64,000 nucleotides of DNA from Microvirga vignae (GTDB lineage Bacteria > Pseudomonadota > Alphaproteobacteria > Rhizobiales > Beijerinckiaceae). The stretch lies in the NCBI RefSeq assembly GCF_001017175.1, contig NZ_LCYG01000042.1, positions 23,706 through 87,705 of the forward strand. Reading direction: 5' to 3'. The translations under genes and the position numbers were made by a program. Below, piece after piece: positions 51,760-61,042 of this stretch (the first letter of the stretch is position 1; each line of letters opens with the position of its first letter). The notes beneath the pieces were generated by a model. That model did no database searches. It was not told the DNA's origin and was given only the letters and a program-made list of their open reading frames with translations.

Positions 51760-52791
51760 TTACGACAGCACCATGTTCACGGCGCTTTCCGGCAGTTCCT
51801 TGCCGAAGGAGCGCTGATAGAACTCGGCCACGAGGGTGCGCTCCAGCTCGTCGCACTTGTTGAGGAAGGTGACGCGGAACGCGAAACCCGTGTCGCCGAA
51901 GATCTCGGCGTTCTCGGCCCAGGTGATCACCGTGCGCGGACTCATGACGGTGGAGAGATCCCCGTTCATGAAGGCGCTGCGGGTCAGATCCGCCACGCGC
52001 ACCATCTTGTTGACGACATCGCGGCCCTCGGCGCTCTCCTGGTAGTGCTTCGCCTTGGAGAGGACGATGTCCACCTCCTTGTCGTGAGGCAGGTAGTTGA
52101 GCGTGGTCACGATCGACCAGCGGTCCATCTGGCCCTGGTTGATCTGCTGGGTGCCGTGATAGAGGCCGGACGTATCGCCGAGGCCCACCGTGTTGGCGGT
52201 GGCGAAGAGGCGGAAAGCCGGGTGAGGACGGATCACGCGCTTCTGGTCGAGAAGCGTGAGCTTGCCCGACTGCTCCAGCACGCGCTGGATCACGAACATC
52301 ACGTCCGGGCGGCCGGCATCGTACTCGTCGAACACGAGGGCCACATTGTGCTGCAGTGCCCAGGGCAGAATGCCGTCCTGGAAGGCGGTGACCTGCTTGC
52401 CCTCCTGGAGCACGATAGCGTCCTTGCCGACGAGATCGATACGTGACACGTGGCTGTCCAGGTTCACGCGCACGCAGGGCCAGTTGAGGCGGGCGGCCAC
52501 CTGCTCGATATGGGTCGACTTACCCGTGCCGTGATAGCCCGTGATCATCACGCGGCGATTACGCGCGAAGCCTGCCAGGATGGCAAGCGTCGTCTCCCGG
52601 TCGAACAGGTAATCCGGATCGAGATCGGGCACATGCTCTTCGGTCTGGGAGAAGGCCGGAACTTCCAGATCCGAGTCGATGCCGAAGACCTGTCGCACGG
52701 ATACCTTCATATCCGGCAGTAGGGTCGTTGTATCGGTTTGTGCCGTCATAGGGGCCTCTCGATCGGATTGAGGGTTTTCAATACTTGCCAT
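51760..52791 (-). CDS. cobS: Aerobic cobaltochelatase subunit CobS
   Basis: A 343-residue AAA+ ATPase of the MoxR class that powers cobalt insertion with CobT and CobN. Motifs are Walker [18 protein letters not shown] (about residues 84-100), Walker [15 protein letters not shown] and the family-specific [11 protein letters not shown] start region. Two starts are possible: ATG at 52791 (given) and ATG at 52749 ([12 protein letters not shown]), which has the better AGAGG site. It lies 73 bp after the J-protein gene on the same strand. Confidence 0.95.
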   Translation of the reverse strand: MASIENPQSDREAPMTAQTDTTTLLPDMKVSVRQVFGIDSDLEVPAFSQTEEHVPDLDPDYLFDRETTLAILAGFARNRRVMITGYHGTGKSTHIEQVAARLNWPCVRVNLDSHVSRIDLVGKDAIVLQEGKQVTAFQDGILPWALQHNVALVFDEYDAGRPDVMFVIQRVLEQSGKLTLLDQKRVIRPHPAFRLFATANTVGLGDTSGLYHGTQQINQGQMDRWSIVTTLNYLPHDKEVDIVLSKAKHYQESAEGRDVVNKMVRVADLTRSAFMNGDLSTVMSPRTVITWAENAEIFGDTGFAFRVTFLNKCDELERTLVAEFYQRSFGKELPESAVNMVLS

Positions 52792-52864
52792 GGCTTCTTA
52801 AACTCCATGGCTGTGCGGTGCAATTTCCTAAACGCGGTAGAGGGCTGCATAAAACGGTGCCGTC

Positions 52865-53494
52865 TCAGCAGAGACCAGCGCTTTTGAGCGTATCATGCGC
52901 CTTGATGATGTCGCGCAGCCGCTCCTCGAAGGAGCGATCGCCGCCATTGGCGTCGGGATGGAAGCGCTTCACCAGGGCCTTGTACTGGGCCTTGATGGCG
53001 GGTCCGTCGGCGGTTTCGTCCAGCCCTAAGATGTCCAGGGCCCGGCGCACGGCCCCCGTATAACGGGGTCGCTTTGGCTCTGGGCTGGTCCTGCGGGTGC
53101 GGGTCTGGGTGAAGTCCTCGCCCCTCAAGATCCCTAAGGGATCGAAATAGGCCCAGTCGCGAGTTTCTTGGCTTTTCCCCTCGCCCTCGGCCTTGCCCGA
53201 GGTGTTCACGCCCATGGCCCAGGTTGGGCGATGGCCGATGATCGCGTCCTTCTGGTAGGCCGCGACAGCCGAATCGGACATGCCCGAGAAATAATTGTAG
53301 GATGCATTGTACTCGCGCACATGCTCCAGGCAGAAACGCCAGTACTGGCCCTCACGGTCCCGGCCTTTCGGCGCGCGATATTCGCCCGACGCCTTGCAGC
53401 CGGGATGCTCGCAGACGGGTCCCTTGACCTCCCGCGGCTCATCGGCGGAAGGCTTGATCCGGATACGGTCGAAAAGAGGCGAGTTGAGATCCAT
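52865..53494 (-). CDS. J-domain co-chaperone with C-terminal DnaJ domain
   Basis: A 209-residue protein. The J domain is at the C-terminus (ALDILGLDETADGPAIKAQY, then ALVKRFHPDANGGDRS with the obligatory HPD). This is the reverse of classical DnaJ. The N-terminal 70 residues carry two Cys/His pairs (CEHPGC and FCLEH) that could bind zinc. The J domain would recruit DnaK. In rhizobia this gene regularly precedes cobS and faces bolA, as here, so it may assist cobaltochelatase or be only linked. Confidence 0.88.
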   Translation of the reverse strand: MDLNSPLFDRIRIKPSADEPREVKGPVCEHPGCKASGEYRAPKGRDREGQYWRFCLEHVREYNASYNYFSGMSDSAVAAYQKDAIIGHRPTWAMGVNTSGKAEGEGKSQETRDWAYFDPLGILRGEDFTQTRTRRTSPEPKRPRYTGAVRRALDILGLDETADGPAIKAQYKALVKRFHPDANGGDRSFEERLRDIIKAHDTLKSAGLC

Positions 53495-53583
53495 GATTCA
53501 AACATTATGAGCGGCATGAGGCCCTGAGCCAAGGCTTAAGAGCTTTTCGCCGCAGACCCATTCAAAAAGGTTTATCAAAGCGC

Positions 53584-53850
53584 ATGACCCTGACCCGTTG
53601 GATCACGCAAACTCTGCAGGAGCGCCTGCACCCGTCCCAACTGACCGTCACAGACGAGTCGGAACAGCATCGCGGTCATGGCGGATGGAGGGAGGGGGGC
53701 GAAACTCACTTCAGGATATATATCGTATCTGAAGCCTTCGTCGGCAAGAGCAGGGTCGAGCGCCACCGCCTCGTCAACGAAGTGTTGAAGAACGCCTTCG
53801 ACAGGGGCCTGCACGCCCTGGCCGTTCAGGCCAAGGCACCAGGGGAATAG
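53584..53850 (+). CDS. BolA-family protein
   Basis: An 88-residue protein with the BolA fold: LQERLHPSQLTVTDESEQHR, a GGETHFRIYIVSEAFVGKSR core with the invariant His and Phe, and RVERHRLVNEVLKNAF. BolA proteins pair with monothiol glutaredoxins in iron-sulfur and morphology control. It is divergent from the J-protein gene, with 89 bp between them. Confidence 0.9.
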   Translation: MTLTRWITQTLQERLHPSQLTVTDESEQHRGHGGWREGGETHFRIYIVSEAFVGKSRVERHRLVNEVLKNAFDRGLHALAVQAKAPGE

Positions 53851-53872
53851 GGGCAAAGAGATCTCGGGCGGC

Positions 53873-55039
53873 CTATTTGATCCGCTCGAGCACGCTCACG
53901 TAGTTCGCGACGGCCGCGCCGCCCATGTTGAAGATGCCGCCGAGCTTTGGGTTCTTCACCTGCATGCCGCCAGCGTCCTCGCAGAGCTGCATGGCCGAGA
54001 GCGCGTGCATGGACACGCCCGTGGCCCCGATGGGATGCCCTTTCGCCTTCAGGCCGCCCGAGGGGTTCACCGGCAGCTTACCGTCGCGATTCGTCCAGCC
54101 TTCCTTGACGGCGATCGAGCCCTGCCCGCGCGGCGTCAGGCCCATGGCCTCGTATTCGATAAGCTCGGCAATGGTGAAGCAGTCGTGAGTCTCGACGAAG
54201 GAGAGATCTGACAACCGGATACCGGCCTGATCCAGCGCCCGCCGCCACGCTTCCGTGCAGCCCTCGAACTGAACGATGTCGCGCTTCGACATGGGCAGAA
54301 AATCCTGCGCATGAGCGGTCGCGCGGAACGCCACGGCCCGGCGCATGCGCAACGCCGTCTCGGTATCCGTCAGCACGAGCGCGGCCGCGCCATCGGAAAC
54401 GAGCGAGCAGTCGGTACGCTTGAGAGGGCCTGCCACAAAGGGATTCTTCTCGCTCTCGGCCCGGCAGAACTCGAACCCTAGGTCCTTGCGCATCTGCGCA
54501 TAGGGATTGTCGACACCGTTCTTGTGGTTCTTGGCGGCGATGAGCGCCAGTGCATCCGATTGGTCGCCATAGCGCTGGAAATATTGGCCCGCGATCTTGC
54601 CGAACACGCCGGCAAAGCCTGCCGGCGTCTCGCCATCCTCAGGCACGTAGGAGCATTTGAGCAGGATGTTGCCGATCTCGGGACCAGGCGTGCGGGTCAT
54701 CTGCTCGACGCCGACCACCAGCACCGTCCTGGCGCGCTTGGCTTCGATGGTCTTGATCGCCTGATGCACGGCCGCAGAGCCGGTGGCGCAGGCGTTCTCG
54801 ACGCGGGTGGCCGGCTTGAAACGGAATTTGTCGCTTGTCTGGAAGACGAGGGAGGCCGTGAAATCCTGAGGCGAGAAACCGCCGTTGAAATGGCCAAGCA
54901 CGACCTCGTCCACATCTTCCGCGCCGATACCCGCATGCTCCAGCGCCTCGTTGGCGACGCGGACGATGAGGCTTTCGACGGTTTCCGCGTCGAGCTTGCC
55001 GAAGGGGGTATGCGCCCAGCCGACGATGCAGGCAGTCAT
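53873..55039 (-). CDS. Thiolase-like acetyl-CoA acetyltransferase (SCP-x type)
   Basis: Start at 55039 (MTACIVGWAHTPFGKLDAET) with GGAG upstream, giving 388 residues. The acyl-enzyme Cys is in RVENACATGSAAVHQA, the His in ETHDCFTIAELIEYEA and the C-terminal motif GGLKAKGHPIGATGVS. The second Cys of biosynthetic thiolases (in a C.GGG motif) is replaced by FNMGGAAVANYV, as in the SCP-2/lipid-transfer subgroup. It probably cleaves or forms a 3-ketoacyl-CoA of unknown chain. No companion genes are adjacent. Confidence 0.88.
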   Translation of the reverse strand: MTACIVGWAHTPFGKLDAETVESLIVRVANEALEHAGIGAEDVDEVVLGHFNGGFSPQDFTASLVFQTSDKFRFKPATRVENACATGSAAVHQAIKTIEAKRARTVLVVGVEQMTRTPGPEIGNILLKCSYVPEDGETPAGFAGVFGKIAGQYFQRYGDQSDALALIAAKNHKNGVDNPYAQMRKDLGFEFCRAESEKNPFVAGPLKRTDCSLVSDGAAALVLTDTETALRMRRAVAFRATAHAQDFLPMSKRDIVQFEGCTEAWRRALDQAGIRLSDLSFVETHDCFTIAELIEYEAMGLTPRGQGSIAVKEGWTNRDGKLPVNPSGGLKAKGHPIGATGVSMHALSAMQLCEDAGGMQVKNPKLGGIFNMGGAAVANYVSVLERIK

Positions 55040-55202
55040 GGAGGTCTCCTCACAAAACTTCGTTGTTGGGCATAAGGTGGAATGCTTCTGAGGTTTCGGC
55101 AAGCCAGCCTTGGTCGAAGGCTTGAGCCCTGTCGATCAGCCCTTGAATTTGCCGCGGCTTAGGCCTCCATGGATGACCTGAACGAATCATCGGAAGTCCC
55201 CC

Positions 55203-55781
55203 ATGCGCCTCTGCGTCTTCTGCGGCTCGAATGAGGGCCAGGATCCCGTCTACATGGAAGCCGCCCGTTTGCTGGGTGAAACCCTGGCACGAAACGGTAT
55301 CGAGCTTGTCTATGGCGGCGCTTCGGTCGGGCTCATGGGGGCCGTGGCGGATGCTGTGCTTGGCAATGGCGGCCATGTGATCGGCGTGATGCCGCAGGCG
55401 CTCGTCGACAAGGAAATCGCGCACACAGGTTTGAGCGATCTGCGGGTCGTCGGCTCGATGCATGAGCGCAAGGCGCTTATGGCCGAACTCTCTGACGGCT
55501 TCATTGCCCTGCCGGGCGGTCTCGGCACCTTCGAGGAACTCTTCGAGGTCTGGACCTGGGCGCAGCTCGGCTATCACAGGAAGCCTTGCGCTCTGCTGAA
55601 TGTCTCAGGGTTCTACGACAAGCTTGCGCACTTCCTCGACGATGTGGTGGAGCGCGGCTTCGTGAAAACCGTTCACCGTGCCATGCTGATCGTGAAAGAC
55701 GAACCCGCCGCGTTGATCGACGCGATCCGCAGCTACGAGCCGCCGAAGGTCGAGAAGTGGATCAAGGCAGGTGAGCGTTGA
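55203..55781 (+). CDS. LOG-family nucleoside 5'-monophosphate phosphoribohydrolase (TIGR00730)
   Basis: A 192-residue Rossmann-fold protein. The catalytic and binding motif PGGLGTFEELFEVWTWAQLG near residues 104-123, and MHERKALM upstream of it, define the LOG family, which releases the base from cytokinin or AMP-type nucleotides. The start MRLCVFCGSNEGQDPVYMEA is typical. It is overlapped by the Nudix gene (TTGA), implying joint expression. Confidence 0.93.
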   Translation: MRLCVFCGSNEGQDPVYMEAARLLGETLARNGIELVYGGASVGLMGAVADAVLGNGGHVIGVMPQALVDKEIAHTGLSDLRVVGSMHERKALMAELSDGFIALPGGLGTFEELFEVWTWAQLGYHRKPCALLNVSGFYDKLAHFLDDVVERGFVKTVHRAMLIVKDEPAALIDAIRSYEPPKVEKWIKAGER

Positions 55782-56173
55782 TTGAGATTGTGACAGCGCT
55801 CATTCGTGATGGGCATGGCCACGTGCTGCTCGTTCGCAAGCACGGCACCGGCAGCTTCATCCAGCCGGGCGGCAAACGCGAGGCGAACGAAAGCGACCTG
55901 ACGACGCTCACCCGGGAAATCAGAGAAGAGCTCGGCTGCACCCTTGTTCCGGATTCAATCCAGCCTCTCGGCACCTTCGAGGCTCCGGCCGCCAATGAGC
56001 CAGGCAAGTGGGTGCGGGCCAGTGTCTACAAGGTCCGCGTGACAGGTCAGATTGCCTGCGGGGCTGAAATTGCCGAGCTCATCTGGGTGGATCCACGCAA
56101 ACCGTGCGAGCGAAAACTTGCTCCGCTCACACGGGATGGGATCCTTCCGCTTGCCTTATCTCTGGAACAATAG
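55778..56173 (+). CDS. Nudix hydrolase
   Basis: A 131-residue pyrophosphohydrolase. The start is a TTG at 55778 that overlaps the stop of the LOG gene (TTGA). The Nudix box is complete: GGKREANESDLTTLTREIRE then ELG, with the three metal-binding Glu. SFIQPGGK precedes it. Substrates of the family are nucleoside diphosphates linked to a variable group. Pairing with LOG suggests nucleotide clean-up. The TTG start makes low translation likely. Confidence 0.85.
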   Translation: MIEIVTALIRDGHGHVLLVRKHGTGSFIQPGGKREANESDLTTLTREIREELGCTLVPDSIQPLGTFEAPAANEPGKWVRASVYKVRVTGQIACGAEIAELIWVDPRKPCERKLAPLTRDGILPLALSLEQ

Positions 56174-56626
56174 GCCATGTCCTCTCCCACGCGCACAGCG
56201 CCACATTGCGGCCTGCCGTCATGTCGAAACGGAAGCCTGGATTGCTCGTTGAAGACTGCACGAACCAAGGAGCAGTATCGAACATGGAGAGAACGGCAGG
56301 TCAGTATTCCCGAGGCAGCTTTAACACATGCAGCCAGTCGAACTGTCCGTCCTCATCAGCTTTGATTTGTTATATTATTTTGATCACCTGCTGCACAATA
56401 ATGAACAACTGTCCTGCAACCAATGGCCCCGCTTCGTTGTTCTTCAAAGCGAGCGGCTCTTGCCACTCTCTTGCCACGGAGTTCGGTACAAAGGGTAGAC
56501 CGGGTTGCGATGAATAACCCGAACCTAGCCAAGGCTAAGGTTTGGGGCTAAAAATATAGCCCAGCTGGCAAGCGGGGCTTTTGGTTCCCCTCTCCGACCG
56601 TTGTACAAGTCAAGGAGTCGTTCCGT
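56174..56626. other. Intergenic region upstream of the D,D-carboxypeptidase gene
   Basis: About 450 bases. The middle (56360-56420) is AT-richer. Open frames here have no protein-like features. A ribosome binding site (AAGGAG) lies 8 nt before the ATG at 56627. I see no terminator with a T run after the Nudix gene and no named regulatory element. Confidence 0.45.
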
Positions 56627-57985
56627 ATGAACGTTAGCCGAGCCCTGCGCGTGACAGCCTTTGCCGTTGCTGCCCTCGTGAGCGGACAGGCTCTGGCCGC
56701 CAGCGGCCCTGCCCTCGTGGTCGAGGTTGAGTCCGGCCGCGTTCTGCATGCGGAGCGGGCAACCGATCCGTGGTATCCAGCCTCCATCACCAAGCTGATG
56801 ACGGCTTACGTCGCCCTCGACAAGGTGAAGCGCGGCCAACTGAGCATGGATACCCTGCTGACGGTGACCGACAGCGCCGCCGCGCTGCCGCCGTCCAAGA
56901 TGGGCTTCAAGCCGGGCACGCAGATCCGCCTCGACAACGCTCTCAAGATCATGCTGGTGAAGTCGGCGAACGATATCGCCGCGACGATTGCCGAGAGTAT
57001 CGGCGGCTCCATCGATGGCTTCTCGACGCTCATGAATGCTCATGCCCAGCGGCTCGGCATGGCGAGCAGCCATTTCGCCAATCCGCACGGCCTGCCCGAC
57101 GAGCGCAACCAGACCACTGCCCGCGACATGGCGATTCTAGCGCGCGCGCTCCTGAAGGATTTCCCTGAGTATCAGGATCTGTTCGATATCGGAGCCGTCC
57201 AGTTCGGCCGCCGCATCATGCGCAACACCAACGGCCTCATCGGCCGCTATCCGGGCGCCGACGGCATGAAGACCGGCTTCATCTGCTCGTCCGGCTTCAA
57301 CGTGGTGGCCAGCGCCACCCGCGATGGACGCCACCTGATTACCGTCGTGCTCGGGGCACCTTCCGCCAACGAGCGCACCATGAAGGCTGCGGAACTCTTC
57401 GACCGCGGCTTCAACAGCAAGGTGAACTTCACCAACCCCGAGCTCGCGGCCCTGCCCGCTTCGGCCAGCACGACGCCGCCGGACATGCGCTCGGTGATCT
57501 GCGACCGTCGCGGCCCGATGCCTCAGGAAGAGGACGCCCCCGTGGTCGCCGAAGAGGATTCGAATATTCCGAACCTCTTCTCCTCCGAAGTGATGGCCTT
57601 TGCGGGAGACACCCAGAAGCCCGTGCGCACCGTACTCGGTCCCCGCACCGCCGTGCAGCCGGAACGCGTCTGGGTCGGCTTGAACCCGCCATCCGAGGCC
57701 GAACTCGCCGCTCAGGCCGCAGCGGAAGAGGCGGCTGAAAAAGCCCGCCTGAGCAAGAAGAAGGCGACGGCCTCCAAAAAGAAGGCCAGCAAGCAAGCCG
57801 CATCCAAGGATTCGGATGTGGCGCCGGTGATCGAGGAAGGCGACAAGACGAAGGGCAAAGGCCGCGTGAGCGTCACCGTCAAGCCGGTGAGCGGTGACAC
57901 CAAGGCCACCAATCAGAAGCCTGCCGCCAAGCCAAAGGCTCAGAAGGCAGACGCCGCGTCGAAAGCCAAATCGGCAACGAACTGA
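56627..57985 (+). CDS. D-alanyl-D-alanine carboxypeptidase (PBP5/6 family) with Lys/Ala-rich tail
   Basis: A 452-residue exported serine peptidase that trims the terminal D-Ala of peptidoglycan stem peptides. The signal peptide ends near QALAA. Ser 53 and Lys 56 form SITK, the second motif is SAN in VKSANDIAATIAES and the third is KTG in GMKTGFICSSGFN. After about residue 290 the protein lacks the usual PBP5 C-terminal domain. It continues as Ala/Lys/Glu-rich low complexity (KARLSKKKATASKKKASKQA), probably a disordered wall-binding tail. It is followed by a terminator. Confidence 0.93.
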   Translation: MNVSRALRVTAFAVAALVSGQALAASGPALVVEVESGRVLHAERATDPWYPASITKLMTAYVALDKVKRGQLSMDTLLTVTDSAAALPPSKMGFKPGTQIRLDNALKIMLVKSANDIAATIAESIGGSIDGFSTLMNAHAQRLGMASSHFANPHGLPDERNQTTARDMAILARALLKDFPEYQDLFDIGAVQFGRRIMRNTNGLIGRYPGADGMKTGFICSSGFNVVASATRDGRHLITVVLGAPSANERTMKAAELFDRGFNSKVNFTNPELAALPASASTTPPDMRSVICDRRGPMPQEEDAPVVAEEDSNIPNLFSSEVMAFAGDTQKPVRTVLGPRTAVQPERVWVGLNPPSEAELAAQAAAEEAAEKARLSKKKATASKKKASKQAASKDSDVAPVIEEGDKTKGKGRVSVTVKPVSGDTKATNQKPAAKPKAQKADAASKAKSATN

Positions 57986-58004
57986 CCTTATCCATCGTAT
58001 TATG

Positions 58005-58033
58005 AACGCCCGGTCCCGAGCCGGGCGTTTTGC
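58005..58033 (+). terminator. Rho-independent terminator of the D,D-carboxypeptidase gene
   Basis: A 9-bp stem (AACGCCCGG at 58005-58013 with 58021-58029), 7-nt loop and TTT tail, 19 bp after the stop codon. Confidence 0.88.
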
Positions 58034-58037
58034 TTCT

Positions 58038-58153
58038 AGAGCATCGTGCAGAAAAGTGGCCCGGTTTTCCGCGTCTAACGATGCGCTCTTCTATAAAGGG
58101 GGCATCGGACCCAAAAGTGCAAATCCACTTTTCTCGTCCGATGCTCTGCCCCC
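58038..58153. repeat. Two tandem palindromic units of a dispersed rhizobial repeat
   Basis: Unit 1 (58038-58088) has arms AGAGCATCGT and ACGATGCGCTCT enclosing GAAAAGTGG..CCGGTTTTCC. Unit 2 (58098-58153) has GGGGGCATCGGAC and GTCCGATGCTCTGCCCCC enclosing CCAAAAGTGCAAATCCACTT. The AGAGCATCGTGC..AAAAGTGG..CCACTTTT wording is a well-known dispersed intergenic palindrome in Bradyrhizobium and Methylobacteriaceae relatives. The two units differ in sequence but share plan and orientation. Confidence 0.8.
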
Positions 58154-58210
58154 TTGCATTCGCCCCCGATCCGCGCGAACGGTGCGCGTCTTACATAAGT
58201 CTCACCCGAA

Positions 58211-59116
58211 ATGACGCGCTCTTCCCACGGCTCCGGCCTTCTCCTCGCCATCGGTTCCGCCAGCTGCTACGGCTTCAACATCGTCTTCGCGCGCATGGCA
58301 TCCTTTGCCGGCGCCAGCGGCTCGGCCATCGTGGTCTACCGGGTGCTCCTGATGCTGGTGCTTGTGGCAGCCGTGGCGGCAATCGCGCGCCGGTCGCTCG
58401 CCATGGCGCGGGAGGAACGAGGAAAGCTTCTCCTGCTTGGCCTCTCCAGCGCTCTCCAGGGCATTTGCTATCTTTCGTCCGTCGCCTTCATACCAGTGAC
58501 GGTCGCTGCGGTTGTGTTCTACACTTATCCCATCATCATCGTTCTCACGAGCCCGTTCGTGGAGAAGGCGCCACTGACGCCTGCCCTCATCGGTGTCGTC
58601 GCGATCGCGACCCTCGGCGTTGGCTTGGTGGTGGGACCGGCCTTTTCCGATCTCGACTGGCGCGGCCTCACTCTCGCCTTCGGCGCCAGCATCGCCACGG
58701 CGATCCAGTTCTTTACCGCAGCCCGCTGCACCAGGACAGGCGTGGTGGCGAAGGTGTTCTGGATTCAGCTGATCATACTGCCTACCTCGATCCTCATCAG
58801 CCTTGTCACGGGGCAGTTCGCACCGCCATCGATCCTCGCTCTTGCTCCCTTTGCGATGACCATGACCATCGGCGGCTACATCGCCGGGTTCGTGCTACAG
58901 TTCCTGGCGCTTGGGCGCATCTCGGCGGTCGCTGCCGGAATCATTTTCTGCACCGAGCCCGTGGTCGCATCCCTCACCTCGGCGCTGATCCTCAAAGAGG
59001 GGCTGTCTCCCCTACAGATCGCAGGTGGCGCTCTTGTGCTGGCCGCCATCATCACCAACGTTCTCCTGGAGCAGCGCCGCATGAAGAACACGGCCCTGGT
59101 TCCGATCGCGGATTGA
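58211..59116 (+). CDS. DMT/EamA-family exporter
   Basis: A 301-residue membrane protein with ten helices in two EamA repeats (first from LLAIGSASCYGFNIVFARMA, second from LTLAFGASIATAIQFFTAAR). The family's C-terminal helix motif AAGIIFCTEPVVASLTSALI and LSPLQIAGGALVLAAI are present. It is expected to export a metabolite or amino acid. It is 6 bp from the COG0523 GTPase gene, so the two probably share a transcript. Confidence 0.9.
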   Translation: MTRSSHGSGLLLAIGSASCYGFNIVFARMASFAGASGSAIVVYRVLLMLVLVAAVAAIARRSLAMAREERGKLLLLGLSSALQGICYLSSVAFIPVTVAAVVFYTYPIIIVLTSPFVEKAPLTPALIGVVAIATLGVGLVVGPAFSDLDWRGLTLAFGASIATAIQFFTAARCTRTGVVAKVFWIQLIILPTSILISLVTGQFAPPSILALAPFAMTMTIGGYIAGFVLQFLALGRISAVAAGIIFCTEPVVASLTSALILKEGLSPLQIAGGALVLAAIITNVLLEQRRMKNTALVPIAD

Positions 59117-59122
59117 AAAGCC

Positions 59123-60271
59123 ATGACGAGTGCCCCGATGATTCCGCCTGCGCCGATCCCGCTGACGATCCTCACCGGCTTCCTCGGCGCCGGCAAGACT
59201 ACCTTGCTCAACCGGATGCTGAAGAGCCCGGCGACGCAGGACACGGTCGTCATCATGAACGAGTTCGGAGAAGTCGGCCTCGATCACCTGCTGGTGGAGA
59301 CCGTCGATGAAGGCATGGTGCTTCTGTCCGCCGGCTGTCTCTGCTGCACCGTTCGTGGCGACCTCATCGCTACGCTCGAGGATCTCCTGCGCAAGCGCGA
59401 CAACAACCGCATCCTGCCCTTCAAGCGCGTGATCATCGAAACCACGGGCCTCGCGGATCCCGCTCCTATCCTCCATGCCGTCCTCTATCACCCGTATCTC
59501 TCCATGCGCTATGCCGTTGAAGGCGTGGTGACGGTGATCGATGCGGTGAACGGCTCTCGCACCCTCGACGCGCACCGCGAGGCCGTGAAGCAGGCAGCCG
59601 TCGCGGAGAGGATCGTCATCACAAAGGCTGATCTCGCTCAGGATCAGACGAGCCTTTCGGAACTGCAGGACCGACTGCGCCAGCTCAATCCGGGCGCTAC
59701 GATCCTCAAGGCCGATGCGCCCGTCGAAGAGATCGTCGCAGGCGGCCTCTTCGATCTCGACGGCAAGATTGCCGATGTCGCCGAATGGCTCAAGACGGAA
59801 GCCGTAGAAGAGGCCGAGCGGGAGAGCCATGCGCACCAGCACGCGCATCACCACCATGGCCCTCACGACCACGACCATCATCACCATCACGACCTGAATC
59901 GGCACGACGAGCGCATCCGCGCCTTCTGCCTCACCAGCGATCAGCCGATCCGCCAGGGCACGCTGGACATGTTCCTCGACCTGCTTCGCTCATCGCAAGG
60001 CGCGAAGCTGTTGCGCGTGAAAGGGCTGGTCGCATTCGCCGAGGATCCGGAACATCCAGTGGTCATCCATGGCGTGCAGCACGTGATCCACGTGCCCGCC
60101 GTTCTGCCGCGCTGGCCAAGCGAGGATCGCCGCAGCCGCATCGTCTTCATCGTGGACGATCTGGAGCGTGAGACGGTGGAGAAGCTCTGGAATGCCTTCC
60201 TCGGAAATCCCGCCATCGACCAACCGGACGCGGCGGCGCTCTCCGACAACCCTCTGTCTTTGCGTCGCTAG
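59123..60271 (+). CDS. COG0523 (CobW/G3E) metal-chaperone GTPase with His-rich loop
   Basis: A 382-residue P-loop GTPase. Walker A is [16 protein letters not shown], the metal-binding CxCC motif is [13 protein letters not shown], switch II Glu is in NEFGEVGLD and the base motif is ITKADLA. Around residues 233-258 there is a dense His stretch ([20 protein letters not shown]) typical of zinc or nickel/cobalt handlers. The C-terminal CobW_C domain follows ([18 protein letters not shown]-like [11 protein letters not shown]). No B12 gene is adjacent and no Zur box was seen, so metal identity is open. Its stop overlaps the convergent permease stop by 3 bp (CTAG). Confidence 0.93.
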   Translation: MTSAPMIPPAPIPLTILTGFLGAGKTTLLNRMLKSPATQDTVVIMNEFGEVGLDHLLVETVDEGMVLLSAGCLCCTVRGDLIATLEDLLRKRDNNRILPFKRVIIETTGLADPAPILHAVLYHPYLSMRYAVEGVVTVIDAVNGSRTLDAHREAVKQAAVAERIVITKADLAQDQTSLSELQDRLRQLNPGATILKADAPVEEIVAGGLFDLDGKIADVAEWLKTEAVEEAERESHAHQHAHHHHGPHDHDHHHHHDLNRHDERIRAFCLTSDQPIRQGTLDMFLDLLRSSQGAKLLRVKGLVAFAEDPEHPVVIHGVQHVIHVPAVLPRWPSEDRRSRIVFIVDDLERETVEKLWNAFLGNPAIDQPDAAALSDNPLSLRR

Positions 60272-61035
60272 GCTGCCATCTGGGAGCGCTGCGCCCAGCC
60301 GGTCATGGAGCGCTCCGCATAGGCAGTGATCGCATACATGATGACGCCGAGCACCGCGAGCACCACGAGAGCCGCCCAGACGAGCGGCACCTCGAAAGCA
60401 GCAGAGGCGCGGGTGAGCAGGTTACCGATACCGACATTGGACGCGTTCTGCTCACCGATGACGGAGCCCACGTAGGCGAGCGTGATCGCCACCTTCAACG
60501 AGCCGAAAAAGTACGGCATCGCACGCGGCACTCCGATCTTGAACACGATGTCCTTCTTGGAGGCGCCGAGCGCGCGCAACACGTCCTCCATCTCGGGCTC
60601 CACCGTGGCGATGCCGGTGGCGACATTCACCACGATCGGAAAGAACGAGATGAGGAAGGCCGTCAGCACCGGCGGCACCCAGCCGACGCCGAACCAGAAC
60701 ACGAGAATCGGTACCACGGCCACTTTCGGGATCGAGTTGAAGCCGACGAGAAGCGGGTAGCTCCCTGCATTGATGAGCCTCGATGAGCCCAGCAGCATGC
60801 CGAGGAGCAAGCCGAAGCCCACGGCAAGCCCGAAGCCTGCGAACGTCATCCAAAGCGTGTGCAGGGCGTGATAGGTCAGCTGGCTCCGGTATTCCCACAC
60901 GGCGAGCAGGATCGTGGAGGGGGCGGGCAGGATGAAGCTAGAGATTTTGAATGCGCGGCAGACGAGCTCCCACAACAGGAAGAACCCGACAGTGAAAACC
61001 CAGGGTGCGGCGGCAAGTTGGTTCTTGGTTTTCAT
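60268..61035 (-). CDS. ABC transporter permease (SsuC/TauC/ThiX-like)
   Basis: A 255-residue inner-membrane subunit with six helices. The EAA loop for ATPase contact reads [40 protein letters not shown] and [20 protein letters not shown] match the nitrate/sulfonate/taurine-type (NitT) permeases. It lies 7 bp after the ATPase gene. Confidence 0.92.
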   Translation of the reverse strand: MKTKNQLAAAPWVFTVGFFLLWELVCRAFKISSFILPAPSTILLAVWEYRSQLTYHALHTLWMTFAGFGLAVGFGLLLGMLLGSSRLINAGSYPLLVGFNSIPKVAVVPILVFWFGVGWVPPVLTAFLISFFPIVVNVATGIATVEPEMEDVLRALGASKKDIVFKIGVPRAMPYFFGSLKVAITLAYVGSVIGEQNASNVGIGNLLTRASAAFEVPLVWAALVVLAVLGVIMYAITAYAERSMTGWAQRSQMAA

Positions 61036-61042
61036 GAGAGTC

